Numbered from the stretch's first letter, positions 32,261 through 43,325 are shown. The stretch: DNA of 64,000 nt from Capra hircus (GCF_001704415.2 NC_030823.1:72416458-72480457); one strand, 5' to 3'. The notes: generated from the letters alone by a model not told the origin. Translations and numbers: made by a program.

Positions 32261-32857
32261 GGGTGTGCTGAGGATGAAAAGATGGCTTCTAACTGGAGGC
32301 ATAGGCAGGAGTAGGTGTTTGAGTAGGATTAGAATGGATGGTGTGTGTGTTTTATGTTTGCAAGTAAAATAAATCAGAGCTAATCTAGCTTTAGATGTTC
32401 ACAGGGAGTCAGCCATGGTACCTCACAGAATCTAAGGAAGGACTCAGCAAATACGTCTCAGGCCGGGTAGATGCAGAGATACCCAGGGCCCTCAGGAGTG
32501 GAGCGTGTGGTCCTTCTCTTGAGAGGCCCACTGACAGCATGATTCAGTGCCAACGCATCTTTGTCTTTCTGGTCCAAACTTCAACTTCCAAGAGACATGA
32601 TATGATTAACTTAGCTGAGTGTCAGGAGTTCAGTCCCCAAACTCATCAGCTCTGGCCAGAGGAACTATCCTCAGAATCATGGCTGCCAAGACCTCCTTTG
32701 GGCGGTGGAAGGAGTTCCCAGGCCCCTTGGTGCCCTTTGACGACACTGAGAGTCTGCTCTGCCCAAGACCACCCTGTCCCTCCACCCTCCAGGCTGAGGT
32801 TTTTCAGGCCAATCCCTCAGAAAAGAATTCCTCAGAACACGTCTTGTCCAGATGGGC
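32261..32857. other. unassigned sequence
   Basis: No repeat recognised. The 166-codon plus frame 32395-32895 runs into the TG-rich repeat and has no known domain. Confidence 0.35.
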
Positions 32858-33030
32858 CTGTGTCTGACTGTGTATGTGTGTGTGTGCACCTCTGAACACT
32901 TGTGAGTGCAAGTATAAGCATGTGTGACTGTGGTTATGTATGACTGTGTGAATGTGCACGTGTGAGCAGATGTGGGAATGTGGCTGAGTGTGTGTGTGCG
33001 TGCTGTGTGTGTGTGTGAGTGTGATTATCT
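32858..33030 (+). repeat. TG-rich imperfect minisatellite
   Basis: Degenerate repeats of tgtgtgactg/tgtgaatg type with scattered tgtgtgtg runs. Likely length-variable. Confidence 0.8.
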
Positions 33031-34204
33031 GTCTGCTTCCCTGGATTCTGCTTTGGGCAGGGCAGTGGGGGTGAGGAGATCACAATCAGCAGCCAATCTG
33101 AACCTTCTTATGTCAAATGGGCTTCTTCTTAGCATAGCTTTTACAGGCTATCATGTGAGATGTTTTTCTTGTTCTCCACCCGAGAACGTTACTAAAATTA
33201 CCACGTGCACTGTTTTGTTAACCTATCTTCTCTATGTGCCATCCCAGACAGTCTACTAGAGCAGGGAAGAAAAATACCTCTTCTGCATCACAACAACAGT
33301 TTCATCCAGTAGCTTATTTACTGCAGCATAATTTTATTTCATCCTCTTCAACTTCCTCTATAGATTTCTTTATATGATAATCCGTAGGCTGAATAGAGCC
33401 ATCTCTTCCTAGCCACCTCTTTCCTAGGCAAAATAATTCTGATTCTGTGCGCTCCTTTGAGCTCCCCTTTTCAGCTTGCAAAGGCATGGACTGCTCCATT
33501 GTAAATGCTTTCTCTTTCTCCACTTTCTCTTCGCACATTCCTCTGTATGCCCACTGAAGCCCCATGTTTTCTCAAACAGCTTAAGAAAGGGGACTTTGTG
33601 TCCGTCTCTCTATCAGGCATTAGAGATGACTGCCTCTCCAGGGAGGGTCGATGTCTCTTGGTAGAGAAGTTATTTGCAAAGGCCAGCGGCATAGAAGAAC
33701 AGGCATACACTGTTGAAAAAAAAAATCCTGGGTGCCCTTCCTGGAATGAAGAGCGGACCTTATCAAGATGGCACCATGAAAGACTACTGCACGTGTATCT
33801 CAAAGGACTTCTGTTGATGTAGTACATATTTGTAGTTTGAGCAACCACTCATGCTCCCCAGAACTTCTGTGGTTATGATAGGAGAGGATAGGAGTCTTAC
33901 TTACCTCTCTAAGCCTTTTATTAAAGGAACCACCTGGCTGGCCCTGCTGATTTATTCACCACTGGAGAAAGCTGGTTGCATGCATATCAAGGCTAAATCC
34001 CTGCAGCACAGGCCCTGATTTTTTTTTTTTTATCAGCAGCAGTTAATTTGTAAAGTATTAACTTTTCAAGAATCAATGTTTGCTCAGGGCCTTCTTGTCC
34101 ACCCTGAGCATCAGTGCTGTGCTTGGGAGCTTGTGGGGGAAAGACTGAGCAGAGAGCTGGAACTGGGGAGGAGGATGGTACAACTGTTGATTGGGAGGTG
34201 TTTA
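33031..34204. other. unassigned block, no gene recognised
   Basis: About 1.17 kb without recognised repeats. Frames of 125 codons (minus, 33471-33848) and 105 codons (plus, 33505-33822) overlap and have no known motif. Around 34010-34090 there is a T-run followed by AT-rich DNA. Confidence 0.35.
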
Positions 34205-34337
34205 TCCTGTACAGCAAAGTGATTCAGTTATATATGTGTAAATGTAAATATACATATGTATGCATATCCATTCTTTTTCATATTCTTTTCACATGGTTCC
34301 TTCCCGGATTTTGAATACAGTTCCCTGTTCTGTAAGT

Positions 34338-34452
34338 GGGGCTTCCCGGATAGCTCAGTTGGTAACGAATCTGCCTGCAGTGTAGGAGACCTCAGCTTGA
34401 TTCCTGGGCCGGGAAGATCCGCTGGAGAAGGGATAGGCTACCCACTCCAGTA
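34338..34452 (+). mobile_element. Bov-tA SINE, 3' truncated
   Basis: tRNA-like head (ggcttcccggatagctcag), B-box region and the start of the A-unit up to cccactccagtat. The rest is absent. Confidence 0.8.
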
Positions 34453-34617
34453 TTTGTGGGCTTCTGTATGCAGGACCTTACTGTTCATCCACTCTCTATA
34501 TTATAGTTTTCACCTGCTAATCCCACACTCCCAATCCATTTCTCTGCTTCTATTTTATTCCTGTCATATTTTGGATTCCACATATAAGTGATATCATATG
34601 GTTATTTTCTCTTTCTG

Positions 34618-34643
34618 ATCATACTGCTTTCAAGCAGTATGAT
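34618..34643. repeat. perfect palindrome, 12-bp arms, 2-nt centre
   Basis: Arms atcatactgctt and aagcagtatgat are exact reverse complements around tc. The corresponding L1 sequence is normally not palindromic. Confidence 0.85.
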
Positions 34644-34985
34644 AATCTCTGGGTCCATTCATGTTGCTACAAATGGCATTATTTCATTATTTTTTTAAGA
34701 CCGAGCAATAATCCACTGTGTATATGCACCATATCTTCCTTATCCATTCATCTGTTGATGGGCATTTAGATTGTGTCCATGTCTTGGCTATTTGTGAATG
34801 GCTCTACTATGAACACTGGGGCCCATGTATTTTTTTAAAATATAATTTTGTTTGGATATATGCCTAGTAGTGGGACTGTTGGATCACATGGCAATTTTAG
34901 TTTTAGTTTTTAGTTTTAGTTTTAATTTTATTTTAGTTTTCTGAGGAACCTCCATTCTGTTTTCCATAGTTGTAGGCCAATTCAC

Positions 34986-35129
34986 TTTTGAGGACTGAAT
35001 GAAGAAGGGAGTTCTAGACACTGCACAGAGAACTCTTTCAAAATGCTGGAATTCCACTTTGGATCTTTAAATGGGAACTTCCACTTGTCTTCCTATGTGG
35101 CATACATTTTCTTGGGAGTCTTTCCCAGA
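34986..35129. other. unassigned sequence
   Basis: Nothing recognised. Confidence 0.3.
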
Positions 35130-35225
35130 AGACGGTGGGTACATTGGAAACAGAAACCATGATTTAATCATCTCTGAATCCTGAGGATTTATCAGGGACC
35201 CAGTGAATTGAGTGAATGAGCAATT
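35130..35225 (+). mobile_element. L2 tail fragment
   Basis: Diverged plus-strand L2 end with agggacccagtgaattgagt and gaatgag. Confidence 0.4.
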
Positions 35226-35616
35226 AACTCTAGTTCTTTAAGTTTCTCTAGATCAAAGAGTCAGCTCTTATTAAAGCAAATCTATAACTCAAAATCCAAT
35301 TTATGTACATTCAAGTACAATATAGTATGGTAAGTATAAGCCACTTATTGACTATTACATGTTGCCACAATTTCCAAAGAAATGGTCTATAATAACACAA
35401 GCAGGTGATCTTTGTGGAGACAGTCTACAAAATATTCTCTCTCAAAGGTCACCATCAGTGACTCCTCTGATCTCATTGAATAGTTTCAGGCTGAAAATTA
35501 TCGTGTTTCTTTTACCTATCACAGTATTTGCTGAGCAATATAAAGTGACCAAAAAGGGAGAAGGCATTATGAGGAAGGGTGTTACAAATAACGTAAAACG
35601 ATCACATTCCCTTTTA
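35226..35616. other. unassigned AT-rich sequence
   Basis: No recognised repeat. An 88-codon frame (35359-35625) has no known motif. Confidence 0.35.
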
Positions 35617-35843
35617 AGAAGTTAAGCGTCAGGAAGACTTGGATTCTAATCCCAGCATTACTTCATAACATGTACCCTGGGCACATTGCTTAACAACTCT
35701 CAGATTCAGTTTCCTCATCTGTAAAATGTGGATATTCTTCCTATCTCAAAAGGTTACTCTGAAGACTAAATACTTGGACAGGACTCAGAACAGTGTTTAA
35801 CACATAGTAAGAACTCCGTAAGAAGTTAGTTATTATTTTCGTC
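35617..35843 (+). mobile_element. MIR SINE, nearly full length
   Basis: MIR head (gaagacttggattctaatcc), core (gggcacattgcttaacaact, cagtttcctcatctgtaaaa) and tail (aacacatagtaagaactcc) in order. Confidence 0.8.
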
Positions 35844-36059
35844 ATCATCACCACTGACACCATCATGAGAACTAACTGAGAAACTGAATCTTAAGGATCT
35901 TGCATAGTCCCTGGCATATGATAGACACTTAGGAGGTGAAAGTCAACTAGTACTAATAATTACAGTTAGACATGATAGATGATACATTTTTAAGTTATGC
36001 AAAAAACCAGAAGATCTTGTGTTTCAGATAACCAGCACCAGTCTATTTGAAGGTACTTG

Positions 36060-36230
36060 AAACTAACATTTATTGGGCACTTAACTTTGTACCAGCTACT
36101 CACTAGGGGTTTTACAAAATGTTTTTTCCATTTAAGCTAATCATTATTCATAATTTTATAGACAAGTCACTTGAGACACAAAGAGATTAAACTTCTCTCC
36201 CAAGGTTGTGTTAGCTAAGATTTCAACTGA
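36060..36230 (-). mobile_element. MIR fragment
   Basis: Reverse-complement MIR: catttattgggcacttaact, then tatagacaagtcacttgag. Confidence 0.5.
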
Positions 36231-36474
36231 ATGTATTTGGATTCCGTATTTGGAGTCCATAGTATATGCTCTTCCCCCTTTTCAGATTTACCTAAACAAC
36301 AACAGCCATGTCTCAGAGCTCTCAGGAGCTCTCAGCTGTTCTGACCTTCCTCTGTCATGTAGGGAAGCAGGCACAGTTTGGCTCAGGCTGAGCTCCTCTG
36401 TTTGCCAAAAGAGCCATCTCAGGGGGCAGAGCCTGGAGTTACAGCTCAGCAAACATATGTGTGACTGCTGAGTG

Positions 36475-37395
36475 CCAAATGCCTCACTGAGATCTGGACT
36501 TACTAAGATGAATAGGAGGTGGTGGCGGCTGCCCTTGAGGAAACCAGAGCCTAGAGAGACAAGTTCCATGTAATCTGATAATGTGGGCGTAATAATAAAA
36601 GTTGAAGGGCAGAGGCGTGCCTGGGGAGCTATAGGAGCACAGAGGAGGAGGACTGCGGAGCCTAGGCTTTCAAGGAAGATTTTCTGGGAGAGAAGATGAC
36701 AGAACTTAATGCTGAAAGGTGAATAAGAGCTGGAAGAGGAAGGGTGGCAAGCGTGTCAGGGACGAGCAGAGAGCAGGAGTAAAGCCACAGAGGTGAGAAA
36801 GAGCGTGGAGTGCTTGGGAGAGGCCCCAGAGTGGAAAGTGTGGTACAGAAGTGGGCGGATACCAAGTGAAAAAGGTAGGCAGGGTCAGGTCTCAGATGTC
36901 GTGTGTAAGCATGCCTGGGAGTTTGGACTTTTTCCTGTACATTCTAAGGATCCAATCAAGACCTCCTGGCAGAAGAGCAATAGGTAGAAATCTTGGAACT
37001 GAAGTAAAAGAGACTGGGAGTAAGGGGAACTCTTGGGTGGCTGTTATTCAGAGGGAAAGAGGGTAGGAATAGAGGAGAAGGCAGAGATTCAGGAAGCATT
37101 AGGAGGCCAAGTTTCCAGGACTTGCTGGTTGAGTGTAGAAAGGAGGGAAAGAGGATCAAGGATGATATCCAAGATTTTGACTCAGATAAATAGGAAAGTG
37201 ATGGTGCAATTAACACCAGTGAGTATCAAGTGGAAGAATTTTATGGAAAGATACAAAGTATTGATGGCTCTGCATGTTGAGTTTGAGGTGCTTCCTGGAC
37301 ACCCAAGTGAGGATAAATGTCCAGCGGGGGTTGTATTTTGAAACTGAAATTAAGGAGGAGATCAAGTTTGGAAACCATCACTTCTTGGCCACATC
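36475..37395 (-). mobile_element. L2 LINE relic, long
   Basis: Reverse-complement L2: aggtgaataagagctggaag, cagaggtgagaaagagcgtg, gagtttggactttttcctg, ggtgcttcctggacacccaa and aatgtccagcgggggttg appear in L2 order over about 0.9 kb. Frames here are remnants or antisense. Confidence 0.65.
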
Positions 37396-37424
37396 CAAGA
37401 CCAGAAATTAGCAATGACTATATG

Positions 37425-37634
37425 GGCTTCCCTGGTAGCTCAGAGGTTAAAGTGTCTGCCTGCAATGCGGGAGACCTGGGTTTGATCCCTGGGTCAGGAA
37501 GATCCCCTGGAGAAGGAAATGGCAACCTACTTCAGTATTCTTGCCTGGAGAATCCCATGGATGGAGGAGCCTGGCGGGCTATAGTCCACAGGGTCACAAA
37601 GAGTCGGACACGACTGAGCGACTTCACTTCACTT
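37425..37634 (+). mobile_element. Bov-tA SINE
   Basis: Full-length Bov-tA ending gagcgacttcacttcacttt. It directly abuts a BovB tail. Confidence 0.88.
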
Positions 37635-37740
37635 TCTTTATAAACTCCAGGAGTTGGTGACAGACAGGGAGGCCTGGTGTGCTGCGATTCATGGGGTCGC
37701 AAAGAGCTGGACACGACTGAGCGACTGAACTGACTGACTG
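37635..37740 (+). mobile_element. BovB 3' terminus abutting a SINE
   Basis: BovB end from aaactccaggagttggtgac to gcgactgaactgactgac. The six-base tatatg at 37419-37424 and 37746-37751 may flank SINE plus BovB as one unit. Confidence 0.8.
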
Positions 37741-37751
37741 GCTGATATATG

Positions 37752-38294
37752 TCTCTTCCTGACCTACCTGGTCTTACATCTCCCTACTGCCTATTTGCAT
37801 GTTTAAGCAGAGTAGCACTACTGTAAGGAAAATCCAATTGCTTGGCCTCGATTCTCACCATGATATCCCATACCCGTGCCTTCGTTTATGCTGTTCCGTC
37901 CATTCAGAAGATGGAATTTTCTACTTTCTTCACTCAGTTAATTCTTATGCAGCTCTCAAGACTCAGCTTTAGGTTCAGGGGCAAATATCTAAATCAACTC
38001 TACAAATAGCCCCAGGATGTCCACAGTCTGCAAGGCAGCTGTGCAGCTGGCTTTGACAAATCACACCAAGTCACATCAACGAACGTCTTGTGTGTCATCG
38101 GGTTTTCCTCTCCCCACTTTCCCTTCCTTCCTCCTCTAGGAGTCCATCAAGTCTTCTTTTAGGTCCTGAAGTTTCAAGCACAGCAAGCCTAAGAGTAGTG
38201 ACCTCAAATCAAGGAGTTTCCCTCCCAGCCGCGCTCTGCATGGTGGGGTCGCCACGCGGCCCTTGCCCTGGGATTTCTCGGTCAGTGCGGTGGT
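37752..38294. other. unassigned sequence
   Basis: No recognised repeat or exon. Confidence 0.35.
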
Positions 38295-38309
38295 CTGCAT
38301 TGGCTTATT

Positions 38310-38489
38310 TTCAGCTGCTAAGTAATGTCTGACTCTTTTGCAGCCTTCTGTCCATGGGATTTCCCAGGCAAGAATACTGGAGTAGGGTGTCGTTTCCTTC
38401 TCCGGGGGAATCTTAGCAGCCTAGGGATTGAACCCACGTCTCCTGCATTGGCAGGGCGATCCTTTACCACTGGGCCGCCTGGGAAGCTC
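38310..38489 (-). mobile_element. Bov-tA SINE with 15-bp target duplication
   Basis: Reverse-complement Bov-tA. The exact duplication ctgcattggcttatt lies at 38295-38309 and 38490-38504. Confidence 0.92.
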
Positions 38490-38614
38490 CTGCATTGGCT
38501 TATTGAAAGTCAATACTAACTCCAAATGACAGACTCACATAAAGGAACACCGATGCTTGGCCCAGCAGCTCCGGAATCAATACCATTAATTGTAGAATCT
38601 AAAGTGAAATAAAA

Positions 38615-38685
38615 ATAGAAAGGGAGAAATGAAGGAAGGAAGGAGGAGAAGGGGAGAAAGAAGGAAAAAGGAAGAAGCAAGGATT
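38615..38685 (+). repeat. purine-rich (GGAA/GAAG) tract
   Basis: Imperfect ggaa and gaag repeats. Confidence 0.75.
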
Positions 38686-38706
38686 CGTTCAGTTTCTACC
38701 ATGGAC

Positions 38707-38915
38707 GAGACTTTGGTGGTGCAGTGGTAAAGAATCTGCCTGCCAGAGCAGGGGCGGCAAGTGACTCAGGTTCGATCTCTGAGTTGGGAAGATCCCCTGG
38801 AGGAGGAAATGGCATCCCACTCCAGTATTCTTGCCTGAAAAATCCTGTGGACAGAGGCACCTGGTGGGCTATAGTTCATAGAATCGCAGACACGACTGAA
38901 CACACGACTGAGCAC
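38707..38915 (+). mobile_element. Bov-tA SINE
   Basis: Head variant tttggtggtgcagtggtaaa, B-box region ggttcgatctctgagttggg, then the A-unit ending in an internal duplication of cacgactga. Confidence 0.85.
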
Positions 38916-38954
38916 CCATACAGCAAACTTTATGCACAAAGCTGGTGCTTGATA

Positions 38955-39290
38955 GGTTTACTTGACCTCCATTTATGAAGTACTTACTCTGTTCCAAAGA
39001 TACCAGACACTGAGGATATAGAGGCAAATAAGCATTTACTCAATCTTTGCAACGCTTATGATTTAGGGAGGCAGACAAGTACCTAATGAGTACTCAACAG
39101 AATCATTTTTATGTACAGAAGGCTATGGAGGCACACAGGAGGGAACAATTTTCTTTGGTTGGGGAGGGAGGTGGTCAGAGAAGATTTCACAGAAGACTTA
39201 TAGGAGTTTTGAGCTGAGACGGATGGGGGAGTGTCCCAAGCAGAGATCTGCAGGAGGAAAAGCACGGAAATGCACACAGCTGCCTGTATA
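38955..39290 (-). mobile_element. L2 fragment
   Basis: Reverse-complement L2: atgaagtacttactctgttc, ccagacactgaggatataga, and the later agaagatttcacagaagac block. Confidence 0.55.
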
Positions 39291-40649
39291 TTTGGGATTG
39301 CTAAGGACTTTGGCTCGAAGTGGCTCCTACTCGCCAGCGCCCAACAGAGTAGCTCCCTGAGTGTTTACTTTCTTTATTTGCCTTTAATAATTAAGCACTA
39401 AGGAGGTGGCTTTGATTGTCAGCCTCACTCTTGGGGTTAATTAGATATTTCCAACTAACTAGCCAAACGCTTGCTTTTGTCCCAAGCTTGGCTCCCCCTT
39501 TCTTTCCCTTTCCCCAAACATTGATTTCTCCAGGGAGCTCTTGTTGGAGAACTGACTGGAGCTAATTATTCGAGATAATTAAGATCGCTAAGCAAAGCAA
39601 TTCAATTCCTTCCATTAAAAAAATAATTTTTTTTGAGAAATGTTAATACCTGCATAACACACCATCAATAAAACTCTTTTTAAAAGGTTAAGTTGGCTGA
39701 GTGCAGCATTGAATTGAGAATGACTGGGTTCAAACGAAATCCAGTAAAGATATTTAGCAGAGTAATGAAGTTTATTCGGGAACAAATGGCTTTTGCTTGT
39801 CAGAGTCTGTTTTTACTCAAGGCAGCCTTGAAATGCAAAGGACCAGGTCAGCCCAAGACAACTGTATTAAAAGAAGTTTGTTTCCTGTGACCGTCTTTGC
39901 CCACCCTCTGCTCTTCCTCTCTCCCTCCAAAGTATAAGCCTGAGAATCTGACTTCCTTTTTTCCTTGACTTCCTTCCAAGCTTGGGTCCTCTAAGTCTAT
40001 AATTCTCTCCAGTGTCCTCTGCATCACAAAAGGATAGATAGGTCAGAACTCTCGTGACAACTTGGGGAGGGGGGTGGGTAGAATATACAGTTTTGAAAAA
40101 GCAACCTGAATTTGATGCCAACATTTAAATACTTGGAGATGTCACATAAATCCAAATCTCTAGCTCTTAGAAGCCTGGCATTCCTCCATGATAGCAACTG
40201 ACTGGAAGAGAGCAGTGCTGTCCCTTTTAGACCATGCACACGCGTCAAGAGCCCACCCAGCCTCCTCCATTTTTTCCCTTACCATGCTTGGTCCTGTAGG
40301 CATTGCAGTTTGGAGCCCTTGACGGAAATTACTCTTTCCACTTTCCCCCTTCGCCATTGCACCCAAACCAGCATTTTCTCTTTTCTTGGACCGATTTTAA
40401 TTTTGTGATCAGAAAACCATCTGATTAAGCAAATCCATTTACTGAGAGTAAATGGCTGATGGTTTGCTTAATCCCAGCAGGGTGATTGCATTTTCAAATG
40501 GTTTCACTTGGATCTCTGTTCAACTTTTGGGTCCTGTGCCAGAGAAAAAGGAAGACTATTAGGTTATAGGGGGAGTCTTATTGGATAGCCAAATCACCTG
40601 GGTGGTCTTCAGATGCTTTCACGGTTGCAGCATGCTTTCATGGAGAGAG
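39291..40649. other. unique block with homeodomain-like sites, candidate conserved noncoding DNA
   Basis: About 1.36 kb without a recognised repeat. TAAT-core clusters occur at about 39387-39395, 39435-39445, and 39563-39582 (gctaattatt, then gataattaag). A structured inverted repeat lies at 40423-40473. Open frames are short. The texture is that of a developmental enhancer region, but this is inference. Confidence 0.4.
40423..40473. repeat. bipartite inverted repeat (hairpin potential)
   Basis: Outer arms gattaagcaaa (40423-40433) and tttgcttaatc (40463-40473) pair exactly over 11 bp. Inner arms ccatttact (40435-40443) and agtaaatgg (40447-40455) pair over 9 bp around a gag loop. A 1-by-7 base bulge separates them. 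Confidence 0.8.
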
Positions 40650-40855
40650 AAGGGGTTTGTGCTCAAACAGATCCAGGTCCACATCTGGATCGTCCCTTGT
40701 TATCTCTGGTGACCTTTACAGTTTCTGAGCCTCCGGTTTGCACATCTGGAAATATAGCTTGTTCCTAGGACTGTTGGAAGGTTCTGCTGGATCAGTAGAT
40801 GGAAAGTGCTTAAAACATATTCGCTGCCAAAGAAATATTACTCTTGCTGCTTTTA
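40650..40855 (+). mobile_element. MIR SINE
   Basis: MIR order: aacagatccaggtccacatc, then gagcctccggtttgcacatc, then tagatggaaagtgcttaaa. Confidence 0.55.
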
Positions 40856-41094
40856 CTTTTATCTGGGCCTGGAGAGAGATATTCTGAATGTGTCTGAATG
40901 ACTACAGAATCTCACTTTTTTATTTACAAAGAATTCTATTCAAAATAAATGTCGAAAAACACATTTACTATTTAAAAACACTTGCTTAAATTACCTGATT
41001 TGGTGATGCCCATATAGAACCATCCTCCTAGCTAGAAATTGTGCAAAAGATAACTCACTCACTTGTTCATTCTTTTATTGGTGCTTGCATTTAT

Positions 41095-41425
41095 TCAACA
41101 CGCCTCTGTGGGGTCTGTTTTAATCAGCTTTCACCAGGTTATGATGTGGTAAGAAACACACCCAGAACCTCAGTGGCATGCAACCGAATAGCTACGTCTG
41201 CTTCATATTCTATACCGGTTGCAGGTCAGCTGTGGTTGTAGCTCTGTTCTGGCTTCCGGGACCCAGGATGAAGGAGCACCCTCTCTCTGGGCCTTGCCAT
41301 TCTTATAGCAGAGGCGGGATGGGAGCTGACATAGCATGCAATGCCTTCTGAAGTCGCTTTCTGGAACTGTTGACTGTCACTACCCCCTCACATCTCATTG
41401 GCCAAAAAACAAGCCACACGATCAC
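41095..41425. mobile_element. old mammalian interspersed repeat, class uncertain
   Basis: Landmarks agaacctcagtggcatgcaa and cacatctcattggccaaaa resemble a widespread ancient mammalian repeat, but I cannot name it. Confidence 0.35.
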
Positions 41426-41638
41426 GTTGTTGTTGTTTAGTCACTTAGCCGTGTCTGACTCTCCATGACCTCTTGGACTGTAGCCTGCCAGGCTCCTCTG
41501 TCCATGGGATTTCCCAGGCAAGAATACTGGAGTGGATTGGCATTTCCTCCTCCAGGAGATCTTCCCAACCGAGGGATCGAACCTGCGTCTCCTGCATTGA
41601 CAGGCGGGTTCTTTCCCACCGACCACCTGGGAAACCCC
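41426..41638 (-). mobile_element. Bov-tA SINE
   Basis: Reverse-complement Bov-tA from gttgttgttgtttagtcac to the head cacctgggaaacccc. Flanks acacgatc and acatgatc are a possible diverged target duplication. Confidence 0.88.
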
Positions 41639-41859
41639 AGACATGATCCTGGGTGCTGTCAATGGGCATGGAGACTACTTTTCTCTTAGGAGAATGCTGC
41701 TAGTCACAGCAATGGGGAGGGGACAGTACGCTAAGTGCTAGGCATAAAAGAATGGACATGATATGGGCTTGTCTCTCAATGAACTTACAGTTTAGAGAGG
41801 AAGATGGACCCGACATGATTGCAGGGAAACATAATTAATGGCTTTAATAGCTCATAACG

Positions 41860-42050
41860 AGCACTGTTGTAAGTAATTTACACGTATTAAGTAATTTAAT
41901 CCTCATACAACTCTGTGATGTACTGTGTGTTATTATATCCTCTCCATTTTATGTGAGGAACAGGGCACTCATGGTCAGGAAACTCACCCAAGACCACAGA
42001 GACAGTCCCTGGCAGGGATCAGACATACCTGGGTGATGTGACTCAGGGGT
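41860..42050 (-). mobile_element. MIR SINE
   Basis: Reverse-complement MIR: agtaatttaatcctcataca, then cattttatgtgaggaacag, then cccaagaccacagagacag. Confidence 0.65.
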
Positions 42051-42144
42051 TGTTTCTTTGACCACACACTGAACTGTTGCGCTGGGTATGATGGTTAGGG
42101 AGTCCCCGAGGCTCTGGTGGCATAGGCTGGAGGTAGGGATGGGG

Positions 42145-42425
42145 AAACACTAGGTGAGATGATCCTTAAGGACGGAGGAGGATTTAGCCAGTTGGAGGAA
42201 AGGGCACTCCTGATGGAGAGGAAAGAAGAAACAGAGGCTCAGAGTGGCCCAATGTCTTGAGGGCGGTACCAGAAGCATTTGGATGCTGCTGAAGCTGAAG
42301 ATGCGTGACTGCAGAGGAGCCAGATGACGGAGTCTGGTTTTATCTTTTAAGGTTCTGGGGAACCACTTAGAGTGGCTTTGGAAGTACAGGGAGACTAGTG
42401 TGGGGCGATTACAACATGTCCCTCC
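42145..42425 (-). mobile_element. L2 fragment
   Basis: Reverse-complement L2: aggatttagccagttggagg, then ggagtctggttttatctttt, then accacttagagtggctttgg. Confidence 0.5.
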
Positions 42426-42429
42426 ATCT

Positions 42430-43224
42430 CCCTCCTCCAAAAAGATTTCCTATTAGGAAATACATTTTCCTATTTGCAGGATCAGTTTTTCCTTGCTGCC
42501 TGCCTCTGCCTCCCCAGGGTAGGTGTGCTGAGTGCGGAGCAGAGGTCGATGGCTTCTGCGTTGATGAAAGAGACAGCTGATGTGCTCTGGTTGCGGTATT
42601 TCTACCGCATCACACTTGCAGTCCACAGGTTTGCAGAAACATCGAGCATTTCTGTTTCTCCTGAGAAGCGGAATGTCGGCAGCTTTATTTTTCTCCAGGG
42701 TGTAGTGCCGAATGTTATTTATCGTTCTGACTCTGAATTCGGTGGTGTCTTTCTTTTCTATTTCCTTCTGACAGATGATTTGCTCTTGAACAATTAACAG
42801 ACTGAAGGCTGCGTTCCATCTCCTCACGCTCTCCTGCCAAGGCACCCCTGGGAGTTCAGCAGGAGGAAGGCTTTCTTCTTGCTCCTATTACTCCTGCCCA
42901 GCATCAAGGAGGATTAATTAACCCACCAGGTTTCGCCTCATTACCAGGAAGGAAGAAAAGTCAGTGACACCGGAATTCAAACGTGCAGAAGCCAAGAATT
43001 CGGTGCTCGAGAGCCTGAGTGCCCTTCTAAGACAGCCCCAGCTGGCCAACGGGTGACCCGGTTGGTACAAGTTACGGACCCTCACAGTCCTTGTGTGAGT
43101 CATCCTCAGAACTCACACTTCCATTCTGCAGAATTGACCACAAACTCTGAGCGGAGCCCCACAGGGGCCAACAAGAAACTGTCTCATTCTTCAGAAGCTC
43201 ACTGTCTGGTCTGAACTGGGGACC
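42430..43224. other. unique block, open on both strands, no gene recognised
   Basis: No repeat recognised. A 130-codon minus frame (42453-42845) and a 107-codon plus frame (42474-42797) overlap. Neither shows a known domain, signal peptide or membrane pattern, and no credible splice context is evident. Short palindromes occur at 42445-42461 and 42592-42609. Conserved noncoding DNA is more likely than coding. Confidence 0.35.
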
Positions 43225-43325
43225 ACAATCACACCCATTTCCCTGGGTTGTTGTGTGAATTGATTAAATGTGGTACCACATGTACTTGGTAACTAAGTGT
43301 TATATAAACGTTAGTTATTACCATC
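43225..43325 (+). mobile_element. MIR 3' fragment
   Basis: ttgttgtgtgaattgattaa then aacgttagttattaccatc matches the MIR tail. Confidence 0.5.

Larger units (their letters stand above)
34205..34985 (-). mobile_element. L1 3' region, interrupted by SINE
   Basis: Reverse-complement artiodactyl L1 from the 3' UTR (gcaaagtgattcagttatat) into the ORF2 end (atccattcatctgttgatgg, tgttggatcacatggc). A Bov-tA piece interrupts it at 34338-34452. A ttttag-type expansion lies at about 34896-34943, and a 26-base palindrome at 34618-34643. Confidence 0.75.

Noticed and set aside
42453..42845. 130-codon minus-strand frame as a novel gene
   Set aside because: No domain, no splice or promoter context, and the opposite strand is equally open; chance is not excluded. 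Kept as a finding only.
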